Source of the DNA: Candidatus Cloacimonadota bacterium
GTDB taxonomy: Bacteria > Cloacimonadota > Cloacimonadia > Cloacimonadales > Cloacimonadaceae
Length of the DNA stretch: 60,940 nt
NCBI GenBank assembly: GCA_028681035.1
Contig: JAQUJJ010000004.1
Coordinates: 1 to 60,940 of the forward strand
Direction: 5' to 3'
In this document: positions 42,381 through 52,951 of the stretch, one piece after another
How the letters are laid out: each line of letters starts with the position of its first letter
Position numbering within the stretch: position 1 is the stretch's first letter
Notes under the pieces: model-generated
Told to the model about the DNA's origin: nothing
Seen by the model: the letters and a program-made list of their open reading frames with translations, nothing else
Database searches by the model: none
Position numbers and translations under genes: made by a program

Positions 42381-43482
42381 CATCGTCCTGCTGATTGCAC
42401 TCTGTAACGGCTTTCTTGCTGCGCAGGAAATAATCTATGAGCAATACGATGGTGGGGTGGATTTTTGGGTTGTTATCCCCTATAATTCGCTGAACTTCGC
42501 AAAAGGGAAAACAACTGCCGATTACCAGTTTTCGGTGGTTATTAGAAACGCACGTAAGAAACAAGTGGCAGATTTTGCGCAGAACTTGATAGTCCCAAAC
42601 CAGGATTGGCTAAACGAAACTGCAATACCTGTGAGATTTACCAAAGTTCTTAGCCCTGGAGCATACACTGCCGAGTTCAAACTGAAAAACAAAGCCGTGG
42701 GAGATAAAAGGACTTTTAAGAAATCCTTTGTGATAAACACTAAAAATACAGAAGTAGGGCAAAGCTGGCTGATTGCGAAACGTGACGGAGTATCTTTCAT
42801 ACCTAAGCAAATAGAAAATATTGCACAAGATTTGGATGAGTTGGTGCTAAACCAAAGCTATTCTGTACAGCTCGATAGTATTATGATCCAGGCAGACGAT
42901 CGCAAAATGCACATAACTAATCTGCAAAGCCCTATCCAAATGGATATAAAGCCATTTCTCACCGACGCCGCAGGAGAGCAACTAAAGATTACTCTTTATG
43001 AGGCTAACATCCGCTATGCAGTAGAGCCTTTTATATTTTCAGAGTGGTATTCATATTCAATCCGTTACACTCCTGTGGAACAGCTTGCTCAGTTACGCTA
43101 CGTAGCCTCCCAGAACGAATGGCAAGTGTTGCGCAGCGTACCAGAAGAGAAATATCCCGAAGCAATTGCCAGCTATTGGAAAGCAAATGATCCCAGCCCC
43201 GGAACAGCACGCAATGAAAACAGAGAAAGGTTTTATCAGAGAGTGCTAATGGCAGATCAACTTTTCACCGTACATAAAAAGCTTAAGGGATGGAGCTCTG
43301 ATCGGGGTAGAATATATATCAAGAAAGGAGAACCCGATGAAATTGTCTCCGAAGTTTATCCCTTGGGGCGTTACCCAAACATTATTTGGACATATTACCA
43401 GCAAAACCTGGAGTTTATCTTTGCCGACAAGCAAGGTTTCGGGCTTTATACCTTACTGAACAAAGAAGAAGAGTATGAATAA
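42364..43482 (+). CDS. Secreted GWxTD-domain protein, first copy
   Basis: 372 aa. An N-terminal signal peptide (VKALSIVLLIALCNGFLAAQ) is followed by a beta-rich region, then the GWxTD domain near residues 305-372: LKGWSSDRGRIYIKKGEPDE, then the IWTYYQQNLEFIFADKQGFG ending. The domain is typical of Cloacimonadota, Fibrobacterota and Gemmatimonadota; its function is unknown. Overlaps dnaE upstream by 17 bases and the second copy by eight. Confidence 0.85.
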   Translation: MVKALSIVLLIALCNGFLAAQEIIYEQYDGGVDFWVVIPYNSLNFAKGKTTADYQFSVVIRNARKKQVADFAQNLIVPNQDWLNETAIPVRFTKVLSPGAYTAEFKLKNKAVGDKRTFKKSFVINTKNTEVGQSWLIAKRDGVSFIPKQIENIAQDLDELVLNQSYSVQLDSIMIQADDRKMHITNLQSPIQMDIKPFLTDAAGEQLKITLYEANIRYAVEPFIFSEWYSYSIRYTPVEQLAQLRYVASQNEWQVLRSVPEEKYPEAIASYWKANDPSPGTARNENRERFYQRVLMADQLFTVHKKLKGWSSDRGRIYIKKGEPDEIVSEVYPLGRYPNIIWTYYQQNLEFIFADKQGFGLYTLLNKEEEYE

Positions 43483-44806
43483 AGTAGTTTCACTATTCCT
43501 GATGAGTATTGGTGTCAGCTACCTTCTTGCTGCTAATACACTAAATATGTTCATAGACTCTAATCGTTTCTTAGACAAGGATAAAAGTACTATTCTACTT
43601 GTGGATTATCAGATTCCCTACCCTAATCTAGTGTTCATGGCGAAAGGCGGTGGATATTTTGCCGAGATTATTGTTACTGTGGAATCTATCCATGGAGATA
43701 GCGTTGCGATAGTGCAGAATATTACTGATAACATCGGCGTTAGTAATAAAGCGGATATCGTATCAAAACAAAAGACATACATGAATAGACTGAGCTTTAT
43801 GCTAGACAAATCCGTAACAGAGCTGCGTTTTAGAGCATTGGACATAAACTCTCAAAAGAGTTTTGAATGGCAGTTTCTGATTGACCAGTTACCTCCTAAT
43901 GCGATATTAAGTGATATAGAGTTAAATAGCGAAGCGCAGGCAGATACTTTACAGTACTTGGCAAAATTCCACCGCAATGGAGTGCTTTACCTAACAGAGC
44001 CTTCCATCCTGATAAACCGAACGCTACATGATTTTGCTTACCTATATCTGGAAGCTTATCATCCACCATCGGATACAAATGGCAGCAATCTGTTGAACCT
44101 ATCTCTTGAAAAAGACTCACTTATCGTGATGGATGATTATATTGACTATAAGCCGGTAAAAGAAATTGAGAGCATCAGCTTGAAAATACCCCTTGCAGAT
44201 TTATCTCCGGGGAAGTATAATGGCAGCGTTACTCTTCAAAGTGGGGAAGTAACTGAAACACGCAGTTTCGAGTTTGTGCTTATTGAGGACGTTGAGGAAG
44301 TATATACCTTGTTGACCGATCCAGATGAAGAGTACATCCTGATGCGATATTTCTTAGGTAACCGCATGCCTGCAGATTGGAAGAACTATAGTGTAGACAA
44401 AAAACGACGTTACAGCACTCAATTTTGGAATAGCATGGCAACTACCACCAAGAGCGATGTAAAAAGCGTTATGAGCTTAATCCAAGAAAGAATTGATTAT
44501 GCCAATCGACACTTTGGCAGCTTAATTGCCGGGTGGAAATCCAACATGGGGCGTGTTTACATTCGTAATGGCGCACCAGACGATATAGACAGGGATACCA
44601 GCTCGGATCAGGCTCGCTTTGTGCGCAAGGATTATCAGATATGGAAGTATTCTACTAACCTGCAGCCTGTTTATGTGTTTGTTGATATTCAGATGAATGG
44701 TAATTACAGACTAATCTATGCAGATAGCGATGATATGGAGAATTCTGATCCGGATTGGATGCGTTATTTGGGATCGGACTTTGACGATAGTAGGCTAGAT
44801 AATTAG
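43475..44806 (+). CDS. Secreted GWxTD-domain protein, second copy
   Basis: 443 aa. A signal peptide (VVSLFLMSIGVSYLLAA) and a C-terminal GWxTD domain (IAGWKSNMGRVYIRNGAPDD, then QIWKYSTNLQPVYVFVDIQM). The middle ~250 residues are beta-rich without recognised motifs, with no similarity to the first copy that I can see outside the shared domain. Tandem GWxTD pairs suggest two subunits of one envelope complex; inference only. Confidence 0.85.
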   Translation: MNKVVSLFLMSIGVSYLLAANTLNMFIDSNRFLDKDKSTILLVDYQIPYPNLVFMAKGGGYFAEIIVTVESIHGDSVAIVQNITDNIGVSNKADIVSKQKTYMNRLSFMLDKSVTELRFRALDINSQKSFEWQFLIDQLPPNAILSDIELNSEAQADTLQYLAKFHRNGVLYLTEPSILINRTLHDFAYLYLEAYHPPSDTNGSNLLNLSLEKDSLIVMDDYIDYKPVKEIESISLKIPLADLSPGKYNGSVTLQSGEVTETRSFEFVLIEDVEEVYTLLTDPDEEYILMRYFLGNRMPADWKNYSVDKKRRYSTQFWNSMATTTKSDVKSVMSLIQERIDYANRHFGSLIAGWKSNMGRVYIRNGAPDDIDRDTSSDQARFVRKDYQIWKYSTNLQPVYVFVDIQMNGNYRLIYADSDDMENSDPDWMRYLGSDFDDSRLDN

Positions 44807-44877
44807 CTGGTAGTTTAGTGTATTATGTTTGGTTCATGTTCAATTAGTGCGGCTAAGTGCACCCTTGCTTAAACCTC

Positions 44878-44925
44878 AGGTGATTCCCACGTGAACCCCA
44901 CGTGAACCCCTCGTAAAAGCGAGGG
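44878..44925. repeat. CACGTGGG-family element plus CCCTCG hairpin
   Basis: AGGTGATTCCCACGTGAACC matches the 445-467 arm. CCCTCG (44908-44913) and CGAGGG (44920-44925) form a small hairpin with loop TAAAAG. It lies in the 227-base gap between the GWxTD and YraN genes. Confidence 0.55.
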
Positions 44926-45033
44926 AATCGCTAGGGAAATTCCTTGGTGTTAGAAGACATTGGAGCAAGGCATTAGTTGATAGCATTGGTGTGCCCATCA
45001 TGAATAAACTTGAGCCTTAATTTTACCTGTGAA

Positions 45034-45420
45034 TTAATCATCAATAATTGGGTAGAAAGCGTCCTCTAAATGGTGTATAGAATAAGTGTTGGTGCTTGCA
45101 TAGCGAAACACAACTATAACATCAAACCTGAAGATATAGTTGCCATATTGCTGGTTGAGATTAATATATTCTTGTGCGGTTCTGCTGATCTTTTTCTGTT
45201 TTGTATAGGAAACTGATGCCAGTGCTGTTGTCATAGAGTGTGATGTTCGGGTTTTAACCTCAACAAAAACTAAGTGTTGATCTTTTTCGACGATGATATC
45301 TATCTCTCCGCTACGCGTCCTATAGTTGCGACAAATTAAACGATAGCCACAACTTATGAGGTGCTTGGTGGCGAGGTCTTCGCCTGTTTTGAAGATATCA
45401 TGTCTTGATGGATGTTCCAT
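45034..45420 (-). CDS. YraN/UPF0102-type nuclease-like protein
   Basis: 128 aa. The PD-(D/E)XK pattern is intact: Glu14 (TGEDLATKHL), GEIDII with Asp41, and VFVEVKTR with Glu54 and Lys56. The family is a Holliday-junction-resolvase-like fold of unproven function, usually near rnhB or DNA genes. Here it stands alone on the minus strand between GWxTD genes and the envelope cluster. Confidence 0.88.
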   Translation of the reverse strand: MEHPSRHDIFKTGEDLATKHLISCGYRLICRNYRTRSGEIDIIVEKDQHLVFVEVKTRTSHSMTTALASVSYTKQKKISRTAQEYINLNQQYGNYIFRFDVIVVFRYASTNTYSIHHLEDAFYPIIDD

Positions 45421-45435
45421 AAGCCAATAAAAAGC

Positions 45436-45464
45436 TTGACGAATTTGTTGTCAATAGGATTAAT
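45436..45464 (+). promoter_or_regulatory. Candidate promoter of the envelope cluster
   Basis: TTGACG (45436-45441), 17 bases, ATTAAT (45459-45464), 40 bases before ATG 45505. The -10 is only a partial match. Confidence 0.35.
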
Positions 45465-45504
45465 GAACCATGATTAGAAAGAACACCGAAAGGTGGAGGG
45501 AAGT

Positions 45505-46683
45505 ATGAAAAAAGTTATTTTTAGCGTATTAGTGCTAGCAACTATGTTTGGCATAGTGCAAGCTGCACCGTTCCAAACACTTGGAATGTTACGAACACCA
45601 GATGCATATGTTTTACCACATAGAGCTGCCGAAATTCTCATGGTCGGTTATTACCGTGATGTAGCCGCACCATTACCGCCTACTCAAGATGCCAAAGATG
45701 CATCCAAAGGGTTTTTCCCTTACGGGATGATTGGAGTGGGACTCTTTAACAGAGTAGAATTAGGTGTATTTGCGGGAGATAATACCAAGCTCGATGGGCT
45801 GGTATATTTTATGAATATAAAAGCCAAGATTATCGAAGAATCACTGGTGATTCCTCAAGTGGCTGTTGGTATTGATAATATGTTTTCTCCCGTACCGAAA
45901 CATTCTGCACTGGACTTAAACTCTGGAGAGGCATTTAGTGATCACCCAGATCGTGCAGCTTACGAGTATTTTTCACCATACGTGGTTGCATCCAAACAAG
46001 CTGTTTTTGCTGGCGTTCCATGGATGTTGAATGTGGGCATAGGAAGCAATAAGTTCATCGGGCAGGTTACAAGGTCTCGTATATTCAACGGTCTTTTCTC
46101 ATCCGTTGAAGTGTCCCCATTAAGGAACTTTGCGGTTCAGGGTGAGTATGACGGTCAAGATTTTAATGTTGGCATGAAATATTCCTACAAGAATTTTGGC
46201 ATTAAGATGGGCATGCAAGCAATTGAAGATATGGCTAAAAATACTGACTACAAAGATAATCTTCGCATCGCTTTTGGTTTGTCATACCTCTTTGATAAGT
46301 ACTCTGAGGCTAAGCGCCGTCCTGACCTAAGCCGTTATGCCTCCACTTCCGATATAGGCGGTACAAACGTTGTTGATATCGGCGAAACTCCCACACCCAT
46401 TGAAACAGGTGTGGTTATTCCTCCATCTGGAACATTAACACCTGGTACAGATGTTGTAGTGGTTCCTCCAACAGGTACTCCCGGTTCTGAAGTTGTGACA
46501 CTATCACCCACCGAGCTTCAAACTCCCGGTTTGATTACTCCTGGAAGTGCAGCTTACAAAGAACTGTCTCCCGAGGTGCGCGATTTATTGAAAGAACTGG
46601 AAGCTCTCAGAATGGAGCGTCAGAATGCTCAAAAAGCTTTGGACGACCTTCGTAAGTGGATACAAGAACTTAAGAAACCATAA
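45505..46683 (+). CDS. Exported outer-membrane-type protein with C-terminal coiled coil
   Basis: 392 aa. Signal peptide KKVIFSVLVLATMFGIVQAA, then alternating aromatic/polar beta strands with LGMLRTPDAYVLP and GMIGVGLFNRVELGVFAG, suggesting a beta-barrel or barrel-like fold (YjbH-like start, weak). Residues ~290-350 are Thr/Pro/Gly-rich and the last ~40 (LLKELEALRMERQNAQKALD) form a coiled coil. ATG 45505 was chosen with GGAGG five bases upstream. It precedes the giant TPR gene by 158 bases, and may dock the periplasmic part to the outer membrane. Family unknown. Confidence 0.7.
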   Translation: MKKVIFSVLVLATMFGIVQAAPFQTLGMLRTPDAYVLPHRAAEILMVGYYRDVAAPLPPTQDAKDASKGFFPYGMIGVGLFNRVELGVFAGDNTKLDGLVYFMNIKAKIIEESLVIPQVAVGIDNMFSPVPKHSALDLNSGEAFSDHPDRAAYEYFSPYVVASKQAVFAGVPWMLNVGIGSNKFIGQVTRSRIFNGLFSSVEVSPLRNFAVQGEYDGQDFNVGMKYSYKNFGIKMGMQAIEDMAKNTDYKDNLRIAFGLSYLFDKYSEAKRRPDLSRYASTSDIGGTNVVDIGETPTPIETGVVIPPSGTLTPGTDVVVVPPTGTPGSEVVTLSPTELQTPGLITPGSAAYKELSPEVRDLLKELEALRMERQNAQKALDDLRKWIQELKKP

Positions 46684-46841
46684 CAATTAGAAAACTGCAT
46701 GTTTGTGATGTGTAGGTTTGGAATTCATACTTCCTATGAAGAATAGAGTTAGATTCAAGATGGACTGCTTGCAGGCTATCTTGATTTCTTCTCAGCGCAT
46801 TACCGACTGGTTTTAGTAGTGAATAACAAGTGAGCGGGGTT

Positions 46842-49800
46842 ATGAAAAAGAATTTTAGAGTTTTACTACTCGTGGTCTTAGCGGTGTGTATGCTTTCTGC
46901 GGTCTATGCACAGCAATCGCAGGATGCATACAAAAAAGAGCTGCAGAAATTGATCGCTGAAGAGAAACAAAATATTAAACAGGCAGCCAAAGACTTTTTG
47001 ATAGACACTCTCCCTGGGCTGATGGTAAGCGATCCAGAAGCGGCAGATGAGGCTTTGGTGCGGTTTGGTGGTATGTTTAACACCATGGATCAAGAGGATT
47101 TCCTATACTTGCTTGGGCACTTTTATGCAAGGATGGGTGAAAACACTAAGGCAATAGGTACTTTCAGCTCATTGTTAAAATCCAAACTCAACGAAGATGC
47201 TAGATCAATGCTTAATTATGTTCTTTATCAACAAATGATTACCTATCTACAGAATAACAACCGTAATGCTGCCAAAGACCTTTTAAGTACCATCGTTTTC
47301 GACGACTACTTTAATGGTATTGATCTCTACTATCCTACTTACCTATATATATGGTCAGACATGAATGCTGAGGATGGTAAAAGTGATGATGTGCTTAGTA
47401 TGCTAGCCAGCTATAACCAAAACAGAGATGCTATCATAAATCGAATTCTGCCTAATAAACAACGAGTGATAGATAGTGTCCAAACCCTTGATGTAAACAC
47501 GTTCTTTGCAAACCCAACTCTAAGTGAATATGAACGTTTGACCGTCCAAGTTGAGAATATTGAAACCGAACTGACAAAAGTTCACAACGAGCTTATTTCC
47601 ATGAAGGGTATCATATATCTAAACTCAGTTATCAATATGCATGAAGAAGAATTAAGCATGCTTGAAGACATTAAAAGCAGCTTGACGGACTACTATAACA
47701 ACGACCAAAACACCGATAAAATCATAGCTGATTATTATGCCAAACTTCAATCGGTTAAGCAGTTTGCAACATCCTACTCTAAACAGATTAATATTATAGA
47801 TGTCATCCTTCAGCGCCAATACGAACGTTACTTGGCTAACGACCCCACTTTGCAAGAAAAAGACTACAGTGACATGGAACTTAAGCGACTGTATGACATA
47901 GAGAAGAATATCGAGATATACGACAATATCCTTTCTGAACTTGATACCAGTATTGCCGATCCTCTGTTAGCTGGGCACATAGACGAATTGAAGCTAATGA
48001 GAGCAGACTATTCTGAAAAAAGAACAGACCTTCAAATTCGGAAAACCACTTATCTAGAAAGCCGAAAGCATTCCAGTGATATTCAAGAACAGATATTTGA
48101 AGCAATACTATATGAGTACTATGCCCTAAATGCGGATGAGAAGGATATTGAAGCACAAATAACTGAACTTGAAGAATTCTTTAAAACAGATGCCAAAGAT
48201 ATCTTTAATTCAAAAACTCGTGGAGATATGGTCTCCAAAATGACCACTCAGATTGCTCAAATAGCAAATGCTGACGTTAGAAATGAGCCCATCCGCGATA
48301 ACACTCGCGATATGTTGACAATTATGGATTTCATAAAACTACAATTGAAATATCGCAACCTCAGATCGCGAGAAGTAGCTCGTTTGGCAAAAAAAGACAC
48401 CCTATCACTTACTCAGATGGCTGAAATTCAGGGTGTGATCTTAGATGAGAAACGACAATTAATAACCGAGATAGAAGAATATCTTGTTGAACACCCAGAT
48501 TTTAAAGCTATGGAACAACCTGATGGTAATTTCTTAGTAGAACAATCTGACCTGTACTTCAATCTTGCCGAATTACAATATGCAGTGGACATTAACAACC
48601 CAGCCATAGCTTTGGATAGTTACCGTAAAGTAGTTCAAAGCGGTTCACATTACCTGCACCAAGATGCTGCGCTTTACAACATTGGATTTATAAGTAGCCT
48701 AATTAAGAGAAATCAAATAGACCGCAGCAAAAACAGCTTTTATGAATTAAATGCCTCAGCCTTATCCCTTAACGATGCCAGCCGCTATCAAGCTTCTGAC
48801 TTCACTGAAGCACTGGATGCATATCAGGGAGTTGTGGATAACTATAAGGACTCTGTCTTTTATGACGAATCACTATACAGGCTAGGTGTCCTATATTATT
48901 ACCTAGCTACAGATGCTAATGATCCTGTTCGGTTTTATGCTCTAGCTACGAATTATTTTGATGAGATTATAGCTAAGTCTGATAGCAAGTACAAGTTTGA
49001 TGCTATCTACCAGAGAGGTTGGTTGAGATTGAATTCAGCTAAAGAAGACGACCTTAAGCTTGCTATGATAGACTTTTTAACATTGCTAAACGCAATCGAA
49101 AACGAACAGATAACCGATCCCATGCTGATTCAAGACTATCGAGATGATGCAGTAAATAACATAGCCTATTGTTTAATCGCTATGGATGGTCTTGATTTTT
49201 CTTCTCAGGCAAAAGGTGTTGAAGAACTTCAGCAAGTATTTGCAGACTATAATAACACTCAGATTATTAGCCGCGTATTAGATAAAGCAGCACAGAACAA
49301 GTTTGACCTAGATGCTTCGTTACAAGGTGTAGATTACATCTGGCTTAAAATCCGGATATCCCCGCTAGCCTTGGAAAATCCCAGCTTACTGGATTCTATC
49401 CTGTATATCTACGCACGAGAATCACGAAACCTGAGAGATGATAAGGATTTCAACCAAGCAAAACAAGAGATATACCTTAATTTGATTGATAATTACGGAA
49501 ACACTTCTGCTTGGTATGCAGCAAACAAAGATAAAGACATTGCCCCACAATTGGCAGTGATAAAAAATGCATATATTGAGCGCGGGAAAAGGCTTTACAT
49601 CGAGTTTACCGAGAACCCCACAGTTGAGCGTCTTAACAGTTACAAGGAGCTTGTCTCTTGGTTTGGTGAATACACCGTCCTGCATGGCGATGCTTATGCC
49701 TTATGGCAACAAAACAGCGAAAAAACCATCCTCGTGTTAACTACTACCCTGGCGGAAACATCTAAGCTACCGATAAACTATATGCAAGCCATTGCTGCTT

Positions 49801-52676
49801 TGCAACAGTATAATAGCAAGTATCCTGATGATGTGGATTTCTTCAATAATGAAGGGTTAACATATACTTACTCTAACGATGTCTTTAATCTACTGAATAA
49901 CCGATACGATGAAGAAGGGTTCGTGGCGGAGGCAGGTGTACCTGCTAATCTGGATACCTTGTTCGTTATGCTAAGTAACAATTCTATGCGTTTTATTGAT
50001 GTGATGCGCAATGAAAAGTATCGCACTCCTGAACGCGATCAAGAATGTATAACCATTCTACTTAGCTTGGCAGATATCCAGTATGGCAGAAATAGGTATC
50101 CTGAGGCAACCGTTTTATACCTTAAGGCTCTTGAACAAGAAGACATTATCGCTGCAAGCAATAAATTCGATATTTACGGCAAGCTTGCTACTATGGCTCA
50201 AAGTGAAAACAAGTACACTATTGCCGAGATGTATTATCGTAAAACCTTGGTTTTTGCCCAAAACAAAGCTGAGAGTGATGCCATAAACTTGAGCATTCAA
50301 AATCAAATACAGTTAAGCTATGAAGAGGCGGATAATAATGGCAACTTTGCTTTATCTGCTACGGAACGTTTGCGCCTTGTGGATGAGCTTCCCCCAACTG
50401 AAGACAAACTGATCCAAGCTCTTAAATGGACTGCTCATGAATCTTACGTAAAGGCGAAGGAATACCAAAAGGCAATAGATTTACTCTTAGAAGTTGCAGG
50501 AACAAAAACCGATATAGAGCAGGTTTATACCTATTACTACACTGCTTGGCAGATAGCTGAAGCAGATAGCCTGATGAATAACTTGGAAGAAACTAACGCA
50601 ATTAAAGAAGCCTTTATTGCCAAGTATCCTAGTAGTACCCAAGCATATTCCTTAATTGTAGTTGATGCGCATAAACAAGAAACCTTGGGCAGCTACAATG
50701 ATGCCGCAAATACTTTCCTTACACTTCACGAAAAGGCAAGCAATAAAACTATTGATACTGGTGGAGACACTCCAGACGCATTGTTAACAAGTGCCATTTT
50801 GAATTTCAAGAATGCCAAGAACGATGCCCGTATGCTAGAAACAATGAACCAATTTGTAACCCTTTACCCCAAAAATGTCCAAACCATACCCTATATGGAA
50901 TACATTGCCGATGATTATTTGGCTAAAGGTGATACGCTACGGTTTGAACAAACTGCTAAAGAAATATATGCCAAGGATAAAACTCAGTTCCAGCGCTATA
51001 AACGCGTGGCAGATGTAAAGTTATACAAACTGTGGTCTGCTTTCGACATGGCATATAAAAACAAAGATTACACTTTAGCCTTTAAGACCCGTGATGAATA
51101 CAAAAAGGTGGAAGCAGCTTATGCAAAAGAAGGTTTATCTTTCAATTTGACCAACGAATACGAGTATTTTGCTGCTGTGCAAACCGAGTATGATAATTTG
51201 CAGAAACGTGCAGCCTTCTATAAAAGCTACGACAACCAGCTAAATGCGCTAGATAAATCCAGTGTGCTTACGGCTTCGCCGGCAAGCTTAATAACAATAA
51301 ATGTAAATACTAAATGGCAGGGGCACCTCGCGGGTGGACATAAGAGAATACCCAATTTTAAGGCTACGATAAACACAGAAGTGGCAAAAGTATCTAAAGT
51401 GCTTGACCAAGCTAACAAATCTGAATATGAACTGGATAATGCCCGCCGCCTAAGAGCACAAAATATTATAGCTCGTATGTTTGAAAGAGGGGCAAGCGTG
51501 ATTCAGACTCAGGTAGCTTACTACATAAATAATAGCACTGAGGCTGAAGAGTTCAGGCAACAGCAAAAAGGCGATGCCCTTACAGCTCTTATCAATCAGA
51601 TAGCTTACCAACAGAATAGCGACTTGATAAATGCCGAGTATTCTATCCATATAAATGTATATAACCTTTATCAGACGGCAGGTTATACCGACATATACAC
51701 TCAGCGCAGTCTTGCCAGACTTCAAGAGTGGAATCTTGTCCCTGATTATAAGACCGATGAATATGCTCTCAATAAGAGTTGGGTGCAAAGTATGGATGAT
51801 GAAACTGCCAATCTTAACATGCAAAGCGCAACTTCTCCCAAGGGAGTTCAGCTTGGTAGTGTAGATATTCCTACTGGTAAAACTCTTAAACTTGCACGGA
51901 TGGTAGCTCTCAGGCTAGCCCCTGAACTGGCACTTCTTCAGATAGTGTATCCTTTCGATATTGAGATAAAGCTCAATGGCGTTGATATAGCCCCCATGGT
52001 TGTCCCCACAGATACTCTTGAAGCTGGAAAGCCAGTTACTACGAGATATGCTTACTTATTACCCAAAGAAGCATGGGCAGAAGGGCAAAATATGGTGGAG
52101 ATAAAAGCCCCCAATACCAGCCCCAATGCGCAGCAGCTATACATGAATCTACAAGTTTTCACTGACCGTCAGAAACTAAAGGATTCTATTCCTTCTGAAA
52201 CAATAGTGATTGACACAGACGCTTCTTGGCGTGCCATTCGAAGTAACTCTGAAACTGATGTTGCTGTAGCCAGCCCGGTTGTAATCGCTGCTAATTTCGG
52301 TATCGACAACAGTGAGATAGACGGGATGGAGGACACTTCTGCCAAGCCAATATGGATTTTAGAAGAAGCGCAGGTAGAAGATGTCAGTTTCGAGATAGAT
52401 TTTGAGATAGATACAGAATTCCGTGAAGGAGCAATGGACTTTGTTGTCCCTGGCACAGCCACGGTTTACTTAAACGGTAATGAGCTTGTTGCTAATATTT
52501 CAATGGATTATGACTCTGAACCATTCCAAGTGTATTCATCTCAAGTTACTCTTGATGGCACTAACGTTAAGAAGGGTAAAAACACCTTAAGGGTAACGGT
52601 TAATAATCCTACTCAATATCGAGGCTTTATTGCAACCTTGAAAATTACCAAAGCAGGCAAGGAGGATATCAGATGA
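46842..52676 (+). CDS. Giant exported TPR-repeat protein
   Basis: 1944 aa. Signal peptide NFRVLLLVVLAVCMLSAVYA. The rest is alpha-helical with many TPR-like units (for example YLLGHFYARMGENTKAIGTF, YRLGVLYYYLATDANDPVRF, ATVLYLKALEQEDIIAASNK) and coiled-coil stretches at ~250-480. The last ~350 residues turn beta-rich (LKLARMVALRLAPELALLQI onward), an Ig- or jelly-roll-like end. Comparable giant TPR proteins accompany Agl/Glt-type motility systems in Myxococcota and TolQR-like loci elsewhere. ATG 46842 is preferred to GTG 46830 because the signal peptide starts there. Overlaps the next gene by four bases (ATGA). Confidence 0.8.
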   Translation: MKKNFRVLLLVVLAVCMLSAVYAQQSQDAYKKELQKLIAEEKQNIKQAAKDFLIDTLPGLMVSDPEAADEALVRFGGMFNTMDQEDFLYLLGHFYARMGENTKAIGTFSSLLKSKLNEDARSMLNYVLYQQMITYLQNNNRNAAKDLLSTIVFDDYFNGIDLYYPTYLYIWSDMNAEDGKSDDVLSMLASYNQNRDAIINRILPNKQRVIDSVQTLDVNTFFANPTLSEYERLTVQVENIETELTKVHNELISMKGIIYLNSVINMHEEELSMLEDIKSSLTDYYNNDQNTDKIIADYYAKLQSVKQFATSYSKQINIIDVILQRQYERYLANDPTLQEKDYSDMELKRLYDIEKNIEIYDNILSELDTSIADPLLAGHIDELKLMRADYSEKRTDLQIRKTTYLESRKHSSDIQEQIFEAILYEYYALNADEKDIEAQITELEEFFKTDAKDIFNSKTRGDMVSKMTTQIAQIANADVRNEPIRDNTRDMLTIMDFIKLQLKYRNLRSREVARLAKKDTLSLTQMAEIQGVILDEKRQLITEIEEYLVEHPDFKAMEQPDGNFLVEQSDLYFNLAELQYAVDINNPAIALDSYRKVVQSGSHYLHQDAALYNIGFISSLIKRNQIDRSKNSFYELNASALSLNDASRYQASDFTEALDAYQGVVDNYKDSVFYDESLYRLGVLYYYLATDANDPVRFYALATNYFDEIIAKSDSKYKFDAIYQRGWLRLNSAKEDDLKLAMIDFLTLLNAIENEQITDPMLIQDYRDDAVNNIAYCLIAMDGLDFSSQAKGVEELQQVFADYNNTQIISRVLDKAAQNKFDLDASLQGVDYIWLKIRISPLALENPSLLDSILYIYARESRNLRDDKDFNQAKQEIYLNLIDNYGNTSAWYAANKDKDIAPQLAVIKNAYIERGKRLYIEFTENPTVERLNSYKELVSWFGEYTVLHGDAYALWQQNSEKTILVLTTTLAETSKLPINYMQAIAALQQYNSKYPDDVDFFNNEGLTYTYSNDVFNLLNNRYDEEGFVAEAGVPANLDTLFVMLSNNSMRFIDVMRNEKYRTPERDQECITILLSLADIQYGRNRYPEATVLYLKALEQEDIIAASNKFDIYGKLATMAQSENKYTIAEMYYRKTLVFAQNKAESDAINLSIQNQIQLSYEEADNNGNFALSATERLRLVDELPPTEDKLIQALKWTAHESYVKAKEYQKAIDLLLEVAGTKTDIEQVYTYYYTAWQIAEADSLMNNLEETNAIKEAFIAKYPSSTQAYSLIVVDAHKQETLGSYNDAANTFLTLHEKASNKTIDTGGDTPDALLTSAILNFKNAKNDARMLETMNQFVTLYPKNVQTIPYMEYIADDYLAKGDTLRFEQTAKEIYAKDKTQFQRYKRVADVKLYKLWSAFDMAYKNKDYTLAFKTRDEYKKVEAAYAKEGLSFNLTNEYEYFAAVQTEYDNLQKRAAFYKSYDNQLNALDKSSVLTASPASLITINVNTKWQGHLAGGHKRIPNFKATINTEVAKVSKVLDQANKSEYELDNARRLRAQNIIARMFERGASVIQTQVAYYINNSTEAEEFRQQQKGDALTALINQIAYQQNSDLINAEYSIHINVYNLYQTAGYTDIYTQRSLARLQEWNLVPDYKTDEYALNKSWVQSMDDETANLNMQSATSPKGVQLGSVDIPTGKTLKLARMVALRLAPELALLQIVYPFDIEIKLNGVDIAPMVVPTDTLEAGKPVTTRYAYLLPKEAWAEGQNMVEIKAPNTSPNAQQLYMNLQVFTDRQKLKDSIPSETIVIDTDASWRAIRSNSETDVAVASPVVIAANFGIDNSEIDGMEDTSAKPIWILEEAQVEDVSFEIDFEIDTEFREGAMDFVVPGTATVYLNGNELVANISMDYDSEPFQVYSSQVTLDGTNVKKGKNTLRVTVNNPTQYRGFIATLKITKAGKEDIR

Positions 52677-52951
52677 AAACAATCATCTTACTGATAGTGA
52701 TTCTTGGACTAAGTCTCTGCAATTTATTTGCTCAGGCTGCACCAAACAACGAGTTTCGTAATGTCCAGTCCTATGTTGAAAAAGAAGCCCTTAATATTGA
52801 CCTCAAAGCTCTAATTCCTGCTTCGGATGAGTTCAGAGAGAAATCTGATACTTATCATAAAGCAGGCGAATACAACTTTACTTTCAATCAAGAATCGATG
52901 CGAGAGAATAGCGAAATACTACTAAATAAATGGCTGAAGGAGTCAAAATGA
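52673..52951 (+). CDS. Small exported protein of the envelope cluster
   Basis: 92 aa. Signal peptide KTIILLIVILGLSLCNLFAQ, then a charged helical ~70 residues (SYVEKEALNIDLKALIPASD). No family recognised. It is linked by ATGA overlaps to both the TPR gene and the TolQ-like gene, so it is almost surely part of the same machine, perhaps a periplasmic adaptor. Confidence 0.7.
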   Translation: MKTIILLIVILGLSLCNLFAQAAPNNEFRNVQSYVEKEALNIDLKALIPASDEFREKSDTYHKAGEYNFTFNQESMRENSEILLNKWLKESK

